Source of the DNA: Streptomyces violaceusniger Tu 4113 | Lineage (GTDB): Bacteria > Actinomycetota > Actinomycetes > Streptomycetales > Streptomycetaceae | Direction of reading: 5' to 3' | NCBI RefSeq assembly: GCF_000147815.2 | Contig: NC_015957.1 | Location: 3,782,001-3,846,000, forward strand | DNA: 64,000 nucleotides | Shown: piece by piece, positions 9,028 through 17,212 of the stretch | Numbering within the stretch: position 1 is the stretch's first letter | How the letters are laid out: every line of letters begins with the position of its first letter | Made by a program: the position numbers and the translations under genes | The notes under the pieces: generated by a model | Database searches by the model: none | Seen by the model: the letters and a program-made list of their open reading frames with translations, nothing else | Told to the model about the DNA's origin: nothing

Positions 9028-9046
9028 TTGACGGCTTTTCAGTCAA
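9028..9046. promoter_or_regulatory. Possible operator TTGAC-N9-GTCAA
   Basis: An inverted repeat TTGAC (9028-9032) and GTCAA (9042-9046) lies between the regulator gene and the transporter operon. The left arm with the next base reads TTGACG, so it could also be a -35 box; a matching -10 is weak (CAAGAT at 9052). The short AT-rich patch around it is the only promoter-like stretch in the gap. The regulator just upstream is the obvious candidate to bind it. Confidence 0.4.
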
Positions 9047-9058
9047 GCGCTCAAGATT

Positions 9059-9089
9059 CCCCTGACTCCACCGCTGAATCAGGGGAGGG
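9059..9089 (+). promoter_or_regulatory. Hairpin covering the ribosome-binding site of the transporter operon
   Basis: CCCCTGA (9059-9065) and TCAGGGG (9079-9085) form a perfect seven-base-pair inverted repeat with a 13-base loop. The right arm is part of the purine-rich ribosome-binding site (AGGGGAGGG, 9081-9089) of the solute-binding protein gene. In RNA the stem would hide the site; in DNA it could be an operator. Confidence 0.5.
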
Positions 9090-9092
9090 CCC

Positions 9093-10451
9093 ATGCCTGG
9101 TCATAGACGCCCAGGTCGCTCGGCAACCGGACGCCGGGCGACGGCGGGCACCACCGCACTGCTCACGCTGCTCGCCCTCGTTCTGGCGGGCTGCGCGGGT
9201 TGCTCGACAAGTCGCGGATCCGACACCGTCGGCGACGGTCCCGTACGGCTGACCTTCTGGTCGGCGCTGCGCGGCAGTCAGGAAGTCGTCGACGAGTTCA
9301 ACCGCACCCACGACAACATCAAAGTCGAATTCCAGCAGGTCCCCTCCGGGGAGCAGGGCGGCTGGACCAAGCTCAGCAACGCCGCCCGCGCGGGCAACTC
9401 CCCCGACGTCGCCACCATCGAATACCCCCAGCTCCCCGGTTTCACCATCGACGGCGTGCCCCGGGACATCACCAGGCTGATGCCCGACTCGGTCCGCAAG
9501 AAGATCCTGCCGCAGGCGCTGGACCTCACCACCTTCGACGGGCGCACCTACGCCGTCCCGGTGGACATCGAGCCGATGGTCTTCCTGTACCGCAAGGACA
9601 TCTTCGCCAAGAACCACATCCCGGTCCCCAAGACCTGGGCGGAGTTCGAGAGTTCGGCCCGCAAGCTCAAGCAGGCCCAGCCCCGGTCCCGTATCGCGAG
9701 CCTCTTCACCACCGGCGGCACCCTCTACATGGCGGGCTATGCCTGGCAGGCCGGGGCGAAGTGGTACGACACCGTCGGGGACACCTGGCAGATCTCCATG
9801 GACGACGCCCCCACCCGTAAGGTCGCCGGCTACTGGCAGCGGCTGATGGACGACGACCTGGTGCGGGTGGAGCCCGGGGCCAGTCAGCAGTGGCGGGCCC
9901 ATCTGCGCAGCGGGGAGACGGCCGGCTATCTGGCGGGCGCCTGGGCCGCGGGCTCGATGATGGCGTCCACCCCCGACGGCAAGGGCAAATGGGCCATCGC
10001 GCCGATGCCGCAGTGGGATCCGGCGAAACCCAAGGTGAGTACCCAGGGCGGTTCGACCTTCATGGTCACCAAGGACAGCCGGCACCCCAAGGAGGCCATG
10101 GAGTTCATCTCCTGGATGGTGACCAGCCCCGGCGCCCTGAAGGCCAAGCTCGCCAGCGGGGTCAGCAGCGCTTTCCCGTCCGTGCCCAGCCTGGTGCCGG
10201 TCGCCCGTAAGGAGATGGACACCAGCTACTACTCCGGCCAGGACATCTTCGGTCTCTTCCAGAAGGAGGCCGAGCGGATCGCGCCCACCTGGAAGTGGGG
10301 CCCGCGGATGACCTCGACCACCAGCTCCGGTGACGACGGGCTCGCGAAGGCGGGGGCCGGCAGCGGCGACATCCTCAAAGCCCTGCGCGACGCCCAGAGC
10401 CGGACGATGCCCGATCTGAAGAGCCTCGGCCTGTCGGTCACCACCCGCTGA
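9093..10451 (+). CDS. ABC sugar-binding lipoprotein
   Basis: The 452-residue protein has an arginine-rich N-terminus, a hydrophobic signal segment and a lipobox LAGC with the lipidated Cys at residue 34. The mature part is a family 1 extracellular solute-binding protein: LTFWSALRGSQEVVDEFN, YAVPVDIEPMVFLYRKDIF, PKTWAEFE and the C-terminal TFMVTKDSRHPKEAMEFI region. It would capture a sugar or oligosaccharide outside the membrane and hand it to the two permeases encoded next. It opens a six-gene run; the ribosome-binding site AGGGGAGGG is immediately upstream and sits in a hairpin. The ligand is unknown. Confidence 0.92.
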   Translation: MPGHRRPGRSATGRRATAGTTALLTLLALVLAGCAGCSTSRGSDTVGDGPVRLTFWSALRGSQEVVDEFNRTHDNIKVEFQQVPSGEQGGWTKLSNAARAGNSPDVATIEYPQLPGFTIDGVPRDITRLMPDSVRKKILPQALDLTTFDGRTYAVPVDIEPMVFLYRKDIFAKNHIPVPKTWAEFESSARKLKQAQPRSRIASLFTTGGTLYMAGYAWQAGAKWYDTVGDTWQISMDDAPTRKVAGYWQRLMDDDLVRVEPGASQQWRAHLRSGETAGYLAGAWAAGSMMASTPDGKGKWAIAPMPQWDPAKPKVSTQGGSTFMVTKDSRHPKEAMEFISWMVTSPGALKAKLASGVSSAFPSVPSLVPVARKEMDTSYYSGQDIFGLFQKEAERIAPTWKWGPRMTSTTSSGDDGLAKAGAGSGDILKALRDAQSRTMPDLKSLGLSVTTR

Positions 10452-10513
10452 ACCCCCTCATCTCTCCTTCTCATCCCGAGCCGCACCTCTTCCCGCCTGA
10501 GCCGAGGTAATCC

Positions 10514-11473
10514 GTGAGCACTGTCATGTCCTCGAAAGGGGCGGCACCGCCATCGGCGGCCGCCCCCGACCCGCCCCGCAGAACCGGACGACGCCAGCAG
10601 AGGGTCGCCGCCGCCGTTCTGCTGACGCCCTTCACGGCGCTGCTCGTCGCCGTGTTCCTGGTCCCCGTCGGCTACGCCATCTACCTCAGCCTCTTCTCCG
10701 AGGACCACGAGGGACTCGGCTTCGGCGGCGGACGCACCGTCTTCACCGGATTGCGCAGCTACCTCTCGGTGCTGCAGGACCCGAGCTTCCTCTCCGGGTT
10801 CGGCACCATCGCCCTCTACTGCGTGATCTTCGTCCCGCTCGTGGTCATCAGTGCGCTCGCGCTCGCCCTGCTGCTCGACTCGGGCCTCGTCCGGATGCGG
10901 CGGACCGCGCAGATGCTGGTCTATCTGCCGCACGCCGTGCCCGGCATCATCGCGGCCGTCATCTGGCTGTACCTCTACACCCCGGGGCTCAGCCCGGTCA
11001 TCAAGCTCTTCGCCCAGGCCGATATCACCATCGACTTCCTCGGTCTGCACACCGTGCTCCCGTCGATCGTCAATATCGCCCTGTGGAGCGGGCTCGGCTA
11101 CAACATGATCATCTTCTATGCCGCGCTCCAGGCGCTGCCGCGTGAGGTGATCGAGGCGGCGACCATCGACGGCGCCGGGGGCATCCGCACCGCGCTCCAG
11201 GTCAAGGTGCCCATCATCAGGGGCTCCCTCGTCATGGTGTGCATGTTCTCCCTGATCGCCGCGCTCCAGTTGTTCACCGAACCCATGCTGATGAACCAGG
11301 CCACCCCGATGGTCAACTCCCGCTTCACCCCGAACATGTACATCTACGACGCGGCCTTCCGCCGCAACAACTACGGACTCGCCTCCGCGGCCTCCATCAT
11401 TCTTCTGATCGTCACCTGTGTCCTGTCGTACGCCGTGACGCGCTGGTCGGGCCGCCGGGAACGGAGAGCGTGA
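10514..11473 (+). CDS. ABC sugar transporter permease, MalF type
   Basis: The 319-residue protein has about six membrane segments starting at residue 35 and the EAA loop for ATPase docking (EVIEAATIDGAGGIRTALQV, around residue 213). It pairs with the next gene as the membrane channel of a carbohydrate ABC importer. The GTG start has GAGG six bases upstream. A 62-bp CT-rich spacer separates it from the binding-protein gene, and its stop overlaps the start of the second permease. No ATPase is encoded nearby; such importers in streptomycetes often share the multi-sugar ATPase MsiK, so that is the expected partner. Confidence 0.92.
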   Translation: MSTVMSSKGAAPPSAAAPDPPRRTGRRQQRVAAAVLLTPFTALLVAVFLVPVGYAIYLSLFSEDHEGLGFGGGRTVFTGLRSYLSVLQDPSFLSGFGTIALYCVIFVPLVVISALALALLLDSGLVRMRRTAQMLVYLPHAVPGIIAAVIWLYLYTPGLSPVIKLFAQADITIDFLGLHTVLPSIVNIALWSGLGYNMIIFYAALQALPREVIEAATIDGAGGIRTALQVKVPIIRGSLVMVCMFSLIAALQLFTEPMLMNQATPMVNSRFTPNMYIYDAAFRRNNYGLASAASIILLIVTCVLSYAVTRWSGRRERRA

Positions 11474-12387
11474 TGACCACGACCACACCCACCACCCCCG
11501 TGAACGCCCCCCAGGGACCGCCGGCCAGACCGCTCGGCAAGCCCTTCGGGCGCTCCAGGCTGACCAGCCGTGGCATCGCCAACGCGGTGGTCCTGATCGC
11601 CGCCCTCTACACCATGCTGCCCGCGCTGTGGCTGCTGCTGGCGTCCACCAAGAACGCCGACGCCCTCTTCGGCAGCGACATCCTCTCCTTCGGCGACTTC
11701 TCCTTCGGGCGCAACCTCTCCGACCTGTTCTCCATGGACGGCGGGCTCTACGGCGAGTGGTACGTCAACAGCCTGCTGTACGCGGTCGTCGGCGCCCTGG
11801 TCGGCTCGCTCATCAGCGTCGCCGCGGGCTACGCCTTCGACAAGTACGAGTTCCGTCACAAGGAGAAGCTGTTCGGCCTCGTGCTCACCGGCGTCATGGT
11901 GCCGCCGACCGTGCTGGCCCTCCCGCTCTACCTGGTGGCCTCCAACATCGGCATGGTCAACACCTTCTGGTCGGTCTTCATCCCGGTGCTCTTCAACCCC
12001 TTCGGCGTCTACCTCGCCCGCCTGCTCAGCAGCGGCTATGTGCCCAACGAGGTGCTGGAGGCGTCCCGGGTCGACGGCGCGGGCGAACTGCAGACCTATG
12101 TGCGGGTCAGCCTGCGGATGCTCGGGCCCGGGTTCGTGACCGTCTTCCTCTTTCAGCTCACGGCCATCTGGAACAACTTCTTCCTTCCGATGGTGATGCT
12201 CTCCGACCAGCACCTGTATCCGCTCAGCCTCGGCCTCTACACCTGGAACAGCGCCGCCACCGTCTCGCCCGAGTACTACCCCCTCGTGGTCATCGGCTCA
12301 CTGCTCGCCGTCGTGCCGCTGATCGTGGCGTTCGTGATGCTGCAGCGCTACTGGAAGTCCGGACTGACCGCAGGGAGCGTCAAGTGA
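11473..12387 (+). CDS. ABC sugar transporter permease, MalG type
   Basis: The 304-residue protein starts at the ATG that shares one base with the upstream TGA stop (TGATG). It has six predicted membrane segments and the EAA loop EVLEASRVDGAGELQTYVRV near residue 195, followed by the LTAIWNNFFLPMVML motif common in MalG-type permeases. It forms the importer with the preceding permease and lipoprotein. Its stop overlaps the next start codon by four bases (GTGA), so transport and the following enzyme are co-translated. Confidence 0.92.
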   Translation: MTTTTPTTPVNAPQGPPARPLGKPFGRSRLTSRGIANAVVLIAALYTMLPALWLLLASTKNADALFGSDILSFGDFSFGRNLSDLFSMDGGLYGEWYVNSLLYAVVGALVGSLISVAAGYAFDKYEFRHKEKLFGLVLTGVMVPPTVLALPLYLVASNIGMVNTFWSVFIPVLFNPFGVYLARLLSSGYVPNEVLEASRVDGAGELQTYVRVSLRMLGPGFVTVFLFQLTAIWNNFFLPMVMLSDQHLYPLSLGLYTWNSAATVSPEYYPLVVIGSLLAVVPLIVAFVMLQRYWKSGLTAGSVK

Positions 12388-13415
12388 CCGACCCGCACCT
12401 CTCCGCCCGCCACCGCCCCCGAGCCGCCCTGGCCATGGCCGAGCGCTCCGCCCGGCAGGTGCTCGGATCCGGAAGCCTGGGCCGGCTCACCGAACTCCTC
12501 GACCTCGACCCCGGCCTCGTCCTCGACGACTTCACCACCCCGGCCGCGCGCCGTGCCCTCGCCGATGCCGAACTGCTGGTCACCGGCTGGGGCTGCCCGC
12601 CCCTGGACCGCCGCGTGCTCGACGCCGCGCCCCGGCTGCGCGCCGTCGTCCACACCGCGGGCACCGTGCGCCACCACATCACCGACGCCTGCTGGGAGCG
12701 CGGCATCGCGGTCTCCTCGGCGGCCGCGGCCAACGCCGTACCCGTCGCCGAATACACCGTCGCCATGATCCTGCTGTCCAACAAGCGCATCCTGGACATC
12801 GCCCGGGACTACCGCGCCGAGCGGCGCACGATCGACTGGAACGAGCGCTATCCGGACGCCGGCAACTACCGCCGGACAGTGGGCATCCTCAGCGCCTCCG
12901 TCATCGGCCGCCGGGTGATCGAGCTGCTGCGCCCGTACGACCTCGACCTGCGGCTGTACGACCCGTATGTCACGGCTCAGGAGGCGGAGGAACTCGGCGC
13001 GCTCCAGGTCGGCCTGCGGGAACTCTTCGCCGGCAGCGATGTCATCAGCGTCCACACCCCCCTGCTGCCCGCCACCCAGGGGCTGGTCAGCCGGGAGCTG
13101 CTGGCCGCCATGCCGGACGGCGCCACGCTCATCAACACCGCGCGCGGGGCGGTGGTGGACCAGGACGCGCTCACCGAGGAGCTGGTGGCCGGGCGGATCC
13201 GCGCCGTCCTCGATGTCACCGTGCCGGAGGTGCTGCCCGCCGCCTCACCGCTGTACGACTGCGACAACGCGCTGATCACCCCGCATATCGCCGGATCCAA
13301 GAGCGGTGAGCTGCGCCGCCTGGCCGACCTCGCCATCGGCGAGATCGAGAACTACGTCACCGGCCGCGACTTCGCCCACCCCGTACGACCGGAGATCCTC
13401 GACCGCTCGGCGTAA
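12384..13415 (+). CDS. D-2-hydroxyacid dehydrogenase family protein
   Basis: The 343-residue protein has the D-isomer-specific 2-hydroxyacid dehydrogenase layout: an N-terminal substrate domain, a Rossmann domain (about 150-300) and the catalytic Arg in NTARGAVVDQDAL, the acidic residue around VPEVLP, and His in ITPHIAG. These enzymes interconvert 2-oxoacids and 2-hydroxyacids with NAD(P). The usual GxGxxG nucleotide loop reads SASVIG here, so the first two glycines are serines, which may change cofactor handling. The GTG start overlaps the permease stop. Within this operon it probably oxidises or reduces a sugar-acid intermediate, which is inference. Confidence 0.88.
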   Translation: MTDPHLSARHRPRAALAMAERSARQVLGSGSLGRLTELLDLDPGLVLDDFTTPAARRALADAELLVTGWGCPPLDRRVLDAAPRLRAVVHTAGTVRHHITDACWERGIAVSSAAAANAVPVAEYTVAMILLSNKRILDIARDYRAERRTIDWNERYPDAGNYRRTVGILSASVIGRRVIELLRPYDLDLRLYDPYVTAQEAEELGALQVGLRELFAGSDVISVHTPLLPATQGLVSRELLAAMPDGATLINTARGAVVDQDALTEELVAGRIRAVLDVTVPEVLPAASPLYDCDNALITPHIAGSKSGELRRLADLAIGEIENYVTGRDFAHPVRPEILDRSA

Positions 13416-13463
13416 GAGGGCGCGCCCTCTCACGTCCCGCGACCCCAGGAGGCCCACCCCGCC

Positions 13464-15407
13464 ATGCCCGAGCTCCCCTTCCTCCTCCCCGCCGACGACC
13501 GCACCCTCAGCCCCCACACCGGCTACACCCGCGCCCACTGGGAGGCCGCCGCGGACGGGATGCTGCACGCCGCCCTCCGCTACGCCACCCCCGGCCAGGG
13601 CCTGATCGATCTGCCCGGCCCCCCGTCGAGGTCCGGGGTGCGCTCCGACGGGCTCGAAGGGTTCGCCCGCACCTTCCTCCTCGCCGCCTTCCGCACCGCC
13701 GGGGCCTCGGGCAAGGACCAGCACGGCTTCCTGGAGCGCTACACCGAAGGCATCGCCCGCGGCACCCTCACCCCCGGGCGCGACGACGCCGAGTCCTGGC
13801 CGGTGATCGGCCATCACGGCGCCCACGGCCAGCCCATGGTGGAGTCCGCGTCCGTGGCCCTGGGCCTGCGGCTGACCGCGCCGTGGACCTGGGAGGCCCT
13901 GCCCTCCGACGCCCAGGACCGCACCGAGGAGTGGCTGCGCGGTGCGCTGCGCCACCAGCCCGCCCCCAACAACTGGTATCTCTTCCCCCTCACCGTCGCC
14001 GGTTTTCTGGAGTCCGTCGGACGCGGTGACGCGGAGACGGCGCGCGCCATCGAGCGGGGGCTCGGCCTCCTGGAGGGCTGGTACGAGGGCCAGGGCTGGT
14101 ACTCCGACGGGGACGGGCGGTCGTTCGACCACTACAACGGCTGGGCGCTGCACATGTACCCGCTGCTCCACGCCCATCTGGCCGGCGACGAAGCGCTGCT
14201 GGACCGGCTCGGCCCCCGGCTGCGCACCTTCCTCGAGGGCTTCTCACTGCTCTTCGACGCCGACGGCGCCCCCATCCACCACGGCCGCTCCCTCACCTAC
14301 CGGTTCGCCGCCGTCGCCTCGGTGGCCCTCGGCGCCCTCACCGGCCACACCCCCCTCGCCCCCGGGGCCACCCGCCGCGTTCTCAGCGGAGCGCTGCGCC
14401 ACTTCCTGGACCGCGGGGCGCTGACCGAGGACGGGGTGCTGAGCCTGGGCTGGTACGGGCCGCACGCCGCGACCCTGCAGCGCTACTCCGGGCCCGGCTC
14501 GCCCTACTGGGCCTCCAAGGGGTTCCTCGCCCTGCTGCTCCCGCCCGACCACCCGGTGTGGACCGCCACCGAGGAGGCCGCGCCCGTCGAGGGGCCGGAC
14601 CGGGCGCTGGCGCTGCCCGCCGCCGGGTTCCTCGTCCAGACCACGGGCCGGGACGGGCTGGTGCGGCTGCACAACCACGGCAGCTACAAGCTCCGCCCCT
14701 GGGAGGCCGAGCACGGGCCCGCCGACCCGCTCTACGCCCGGCTCGCCTACTCCACCCGCACCGGGCCCACCAGCGCGGACAACACCCCCGACAACCACAT
14801 CGCCATCGAGGTGCGCGGAGTGCGCAGCGCCCGGCTGCGCATCCACCCCCTGGCCGCGGGCCCCGACTGGCTCGCCTCCTCCCACACTCCCGCCTTCCCC
14901 GACGCCGGCCCCAAGGTGCCCTCGATTCGCGTCGACAGCCTGACCCTGGTCCGCGGCCGGCTCGAAGTGCGCGTCCACCGCGCCGTGGGCGTCCCCGCCG
15001 GGACCCGGATCCACCACAGCGGTTGGGCCGTCGCGCTGCCCCCGGGCACTCCGGCGGAGACCGAACAGGGCGCCGGGATACGGCTGGACGGGGAGGAGGT
15101 GACCGGTCAGCTCCTCGGACTGCACGGCTGGCAGAGCGCCACCGCGGTCAGGGCGCCGCAGGGCACCGCGTACGGGCCGTGGGCTCTGGTCCCCGAACTC
15201 ACCGGCAGCGTCGGCGAGGACCCCGCCGGCACCCTCTTCGTCGCACTGGCCTCGCTCACCGGCGAACGCGACCCGGCCCCGCTGGCCGATCTCGCCACCG
15301 CCGAGGTGAACGGGCTCGCGGTCACCGTACGGCTGCCGGACGGCCAAGGCGTCGTGGTGGACTTCGGCGCGGGCGACGCGCCCACCGTCACGGAGGCGGG
15401 CGCATGA
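13464..15407 (+). CDS. DUF2264 protein, probable glycan-active enzyme
   Basis: The 647-residue protein begins with the DUF2264 domain (about 15-370): SRSGVRSDGLEGFARTFLLA, SWPVIGHHGAHGQPMVESA, NNWYLFPLTVAGFLESV and WYSDGDGRSFDHYNGWALHM. A second beta-rich domain follows to the end. DUF2264 has an (alpha/alpha)6-like helical look; from memory some members were placed in a glycoside hydrolase family with glucuronidase activity, but I cannot confirm that this one shares it. There is no signal peptide, so it acts in the cytoplasm on an imported saccharide. AGGAGG lies 11 bases before the ATG. Its stop overlaps the next gene by four bases. Confidence 0.85.
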   Translation: MPELPFLLPADDRTLSPHTGYTRAHWEAAADGMLHAALRYATPGQGLIDLPGPPSRSGVRSDGLEGFARTFLLAAFRTAGASGKDQHGFLERYTEGIARGTLTPGRDDAESWPVIGHHGAHGQPMVESASVALGLRLTAPWTWEALPSDAQDRTEEWLRGALRHQPAPNNWYLFPLTVAGFLESVGRGDAETARAIERGLGLLEGWYEGQGWYSDGDGRSFDHYNGWALHMYPLLHAHLAGDEALLDRLGPRLRTFLEGFSLLFDADGAPIHHGRSLTYRFAAVASVALGALTGHTPLAPGATRRVLSGALRHFLDRGALTEDGVLSLGWYGPHAATLQRYSGPGSPYWASKGFLALLLPPDHPVWTATEEAAPVEGPDRALALPAAGFLVQTTGRDGLVRLHNHGSYKLRPWEAEHGPADPLYARLAYSTRTGPTSADNTPDNHIAIEVRGVRSARLRIHPLAAGPDWLASSHTPAFPDAGPKVPSIRVDSLTLVRGRLEVRVHRAVGVPAGTRIHHSGWAVALPPGTPAETEQGAGIRLDGEEVTGQLLGLHGWQSATAVRAPQGTAYGPWALVPELTGSVGEDPAGTLFVALASLTGERDPAPLADLATAEVNGLAVTVRLPDGQGVVVDFGAGDAPTVTEAGA

Positions 15408-16177
15408 CGCGGCTCGGCATCTGCTCGGTGACGCTGCGCCGGCTCGACCCGGACCGGGTGATCGCCGCCGTGGCCGGAGCGGGCCTGGAGTGCGTCGAAT
15501 GGGGCGGTGACGTCCATGTGCCGCCCGGCGACGAGGACACCGCCCGGCGGGTCCGCGACGCCACCGTGGCCGCCGGGCTCGCCGTCGCCTCGTACGGCTC
15601 CTACTACCGCGCCGGGCGCGGCGACCCGGAGGAGTTCGACGCGGTGCTGCGCTCCGCCGTGGCGCTCGGCGCCCCGCGCATCCGGCTCTGGGCGGGCGCC
15701 ACCGGCACCCGGGAGACCCCGCCCGAGGGGCGCCGCGCGGTCGTCGAGGACACCCGGCGCGCCGCCGCGCTCGCCGCGGACGCGGGGGTGGAACTCGCCT
15801 ACGAATTCCACCGCAACACCCTGACCGACGGCGCGGACCACACCCTCCGGCTGCTGGACGAGGTGGACCGCGCCGAGGTCGCCACCTACTGGCAGCCGCC
15901 CGTCGACATGCCCGACGCCGAGGCGCTGAAGGGGCTGGACGCGCTGGGGGACCGGATCGCCGCGGTGCACGCCTTCTCCTGGTGGCCCGGGACCACCCGG
16001 CTGCCGCTGACCGCCCGCGCCCCGCTGTGGCGCAGCGTCTTCGAGCGGCTGCGCACGCACCGCGCCGCGGTGTCCGGCGGTCAGCCGCTGGATGTCCTGC
16101 TGGAGTTCGTGCCGGAGGACGACGAGCGGCTGCTGCCGCGGGAGGCGGCCACGCTGCGGGCGCTCGCCGACGTTTAG
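15404..16177 (+). CDS. Sugar phosphate isomerase/epimerase-like TIM barrel
   Basis: The 257-residue protein fits the xylose-isomerase-like TIM-barrel family: LGICSVTLRRLDPDRVIAA at the first strand, CVEWGGDVHVP, RIRLWAGATGTRE, and the metal-site strand VELAYEFHRNTL with Glu and His. Members isomerise or epimerise sugars or keto-sugar acids or cleave related compounds. The ATG overlaps the stop of the DUF2264 gene (ATGA) and has GGAGG upstream, so it is the last gene of the operon. With the hydroxyacid dehydrogenase it would process the monomer released by the DUF2264 protein; the order of steps is unknown. Confidence 0.87.
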   Translation: MTRLGICSVTLRRLDPDRVIAAVAGAGLECVEWGGDVHVPPGDEDTARRVRDATVAAGLAVASYGSYYRAGRGDPEEFDAVLRSAVALGAPRIRLWAGATGTRETPPEGRRAVVEDTRRAAALAADAGVELAYEFHRNTLTDGADHTLRLLDEVDRAEVATYWQPPVDMPDAEALKGLDALGDRIAAVHAFSWWPGTTRLPLTARAPLWRSVFERLRTHRAAVSGGQPLDVLLEFVPEDDERLLPREAATLRALADV

Positions 16178-16181
16178 GGGG

Positions 16182-16471
16182 GTGTCCGGCGGGTCGTGGC
16201 GCCTGCGGCGGGTGCTCCCCTCGCCGCCCCTTCCCTCAACTGGGGCTCCGCCCCAGACCCCGGGCCGGGCGCCCCGGATGTGCGCGGGCGTCCGCCCGGT
16301 CATCCGCCGCGTCGGCGTGCCGACCGCGATCAGCCCGCCGGTGCGGGTGTTCACGGCGGCGACGGTCGGCTCGGCGACGCCCCGGGGTCCAGGGGCGACG
16401 CCCCTCCACGCGGCGGAGCCGCACATCGATGCCGCGGGAAGGGGCGGGGAGGGAAAGGAGCCGCCGGACAC
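16182..16471. repeat. Intergenic element bounded by inverted repeats
   Basis: This fills nearly all of the 323-bp gap between the isomerase and lipoprotein genes. Perfect 11-bp inverted repeats GTGTCCGGCGG (16182-16192) and CCGCCGGACAC (16461-16471) form its ends, and inside them CCGCCCCTTCCC and GGGAAGGGGCGG continue the inverted symmetry. The interior has the hairpin TGGGGCTCCGCCCCA, a common intergenic pattern in streptomycetes, and an MreB-like peptide relic on the minus strand. No intact gene is present. It looks like a small non-autonomous repeat element or a decayed insertion. Confidence 0.55.
16277..16372 (-). pseudogene. MreB-like peptide relic
   Basis: Read on the minus strand, 32 codons spell EPTVAAVNTRTGGLIAVG followed by TPTRRMTGRTPAHI. 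This matches the early region of MreB/Mbl actin homologues, where the pattern is E-P-S-V-V-A, T-G-x-x-L-A-V-G, R-M-x-G-R-T-P. There is no start codon, no ATP-binding DNGTAN-type segment before it and no continuation after it, so it is a fragment, not a gene. It lies inside the intergenic element with inverted-repeat ends. The match is by eye. Confidence 0.6.
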
Positions 16472-16500
16472 GGGATCGGTGGCGAGTGATGGGCAGGTGA

Positions 16501-17019
16501 TCACTCGGGGGTGCGGGAGGCGCCCCCGTAGGAGGTCTCCTCCTCGATGGTGCCGCCGAACTCGTCCCGGAGCCTCTCCATGTTCTTCCTGGGCGAGGAC
16601 GACAGCACCCAGCGGTTGCCGACCAGATAGACCCCGCCGTACATCTGCGCGGTCTCCAGCCAGTCGCGCCGGCCCTTGGCGGTGACGAAGTCGAGGAAGA
16701 CGAACTTGCCCTTGGCGGTCTTGCACACGGCCTGGCGGTAGTCGTCCACCTTGGTGGTGAACTCCGGCTCGCAGCCGGCGGCCGAGGCGAGCTGCTCGAC
16801 CCGCGCGGCCTTGGGCGCGGGGCTCGCGCTCGGCCGGGCGGCGTTCCCCCCGGTCTCCGCCTTGGCGTCCGGCTTACCGTCCCCACCGCCGCATCCGGCG
16901 ACGGTCAGCAGCGCGCCCACCGCCGCCGCGACCGCCACCGCGCGCGGGCCATGGCGGCGCGGGGGGCGGCCGGCGGTCCGGAGCGGGTGCGGAGCGTCGG
17001 CGTCGGCGGCGTCGTACAT
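16501..17019 (-). CDS. Small lipoprotein of unknown function
   Basis: The 172-residue protein has an N-terminal basic stretch, a hydrophobic segment and the lipobox VAGC with Cys at residue 43, so it should be lipid-anchored on the outer face of the membrane. A spacer rich in Gly, Ala, Pro and Ser follows, then a compact domain (75-165) with two cysteines (GCEPEF and AVCKTAKG) that could form a disulphide and a MYGGVYLVGNRWVL strand pair. I do not recognise a named family. The ATG has GAGAGGG upstream. It is divergent from paaK. Confidence 0.75.
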   Translation of the reverse strand: MYDAADADAPHPLRTAGRPPRRHGPRAVAVAAAVGALLTVAGCGGGDGKPDAKAETGGNAARPSASPAPKAARVEQLASAAGCEPEFTTKVDDYRQAVCKTAKGKFVFLDFVTAKGRRDWLETAQMYGGVYLVGNRWVLSSSPRKNMERLRDEFGGTIEEETSYGGASRTPE

Positions 17020-17164
17020 AAAAGGCCCTCTCGCATCGGATCCGGGTCGCGGCTGCGTCCATCGCAGCTACGGATACGGAGGGGTGGCGCCGATCGTTCA
17101 CCGTCCTCGCAACCGTTCCGCGTCCGGCCGGGTGCGTACCGGCGCGGCCGGGCTGTCCGGACCC

Positions 17165-17193
17165 TTGACAGCCAGGTCGGATGCTGGATTACT
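17165..17193 (+). promoter_or_regulatory. Candidate promoter for paaK
   Basis: A perfect TTGACA (17165-17170) is followed after 17 bases by ATTACT (17188-17193), a poor but possible -10. It lies about 60 bp before the paaK start and just upstream of a palindromic operator-like site. Confidence 0.4.
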
Positions 17194-17212
17194 GGACCGC
17201 GCCCGAACGGTA

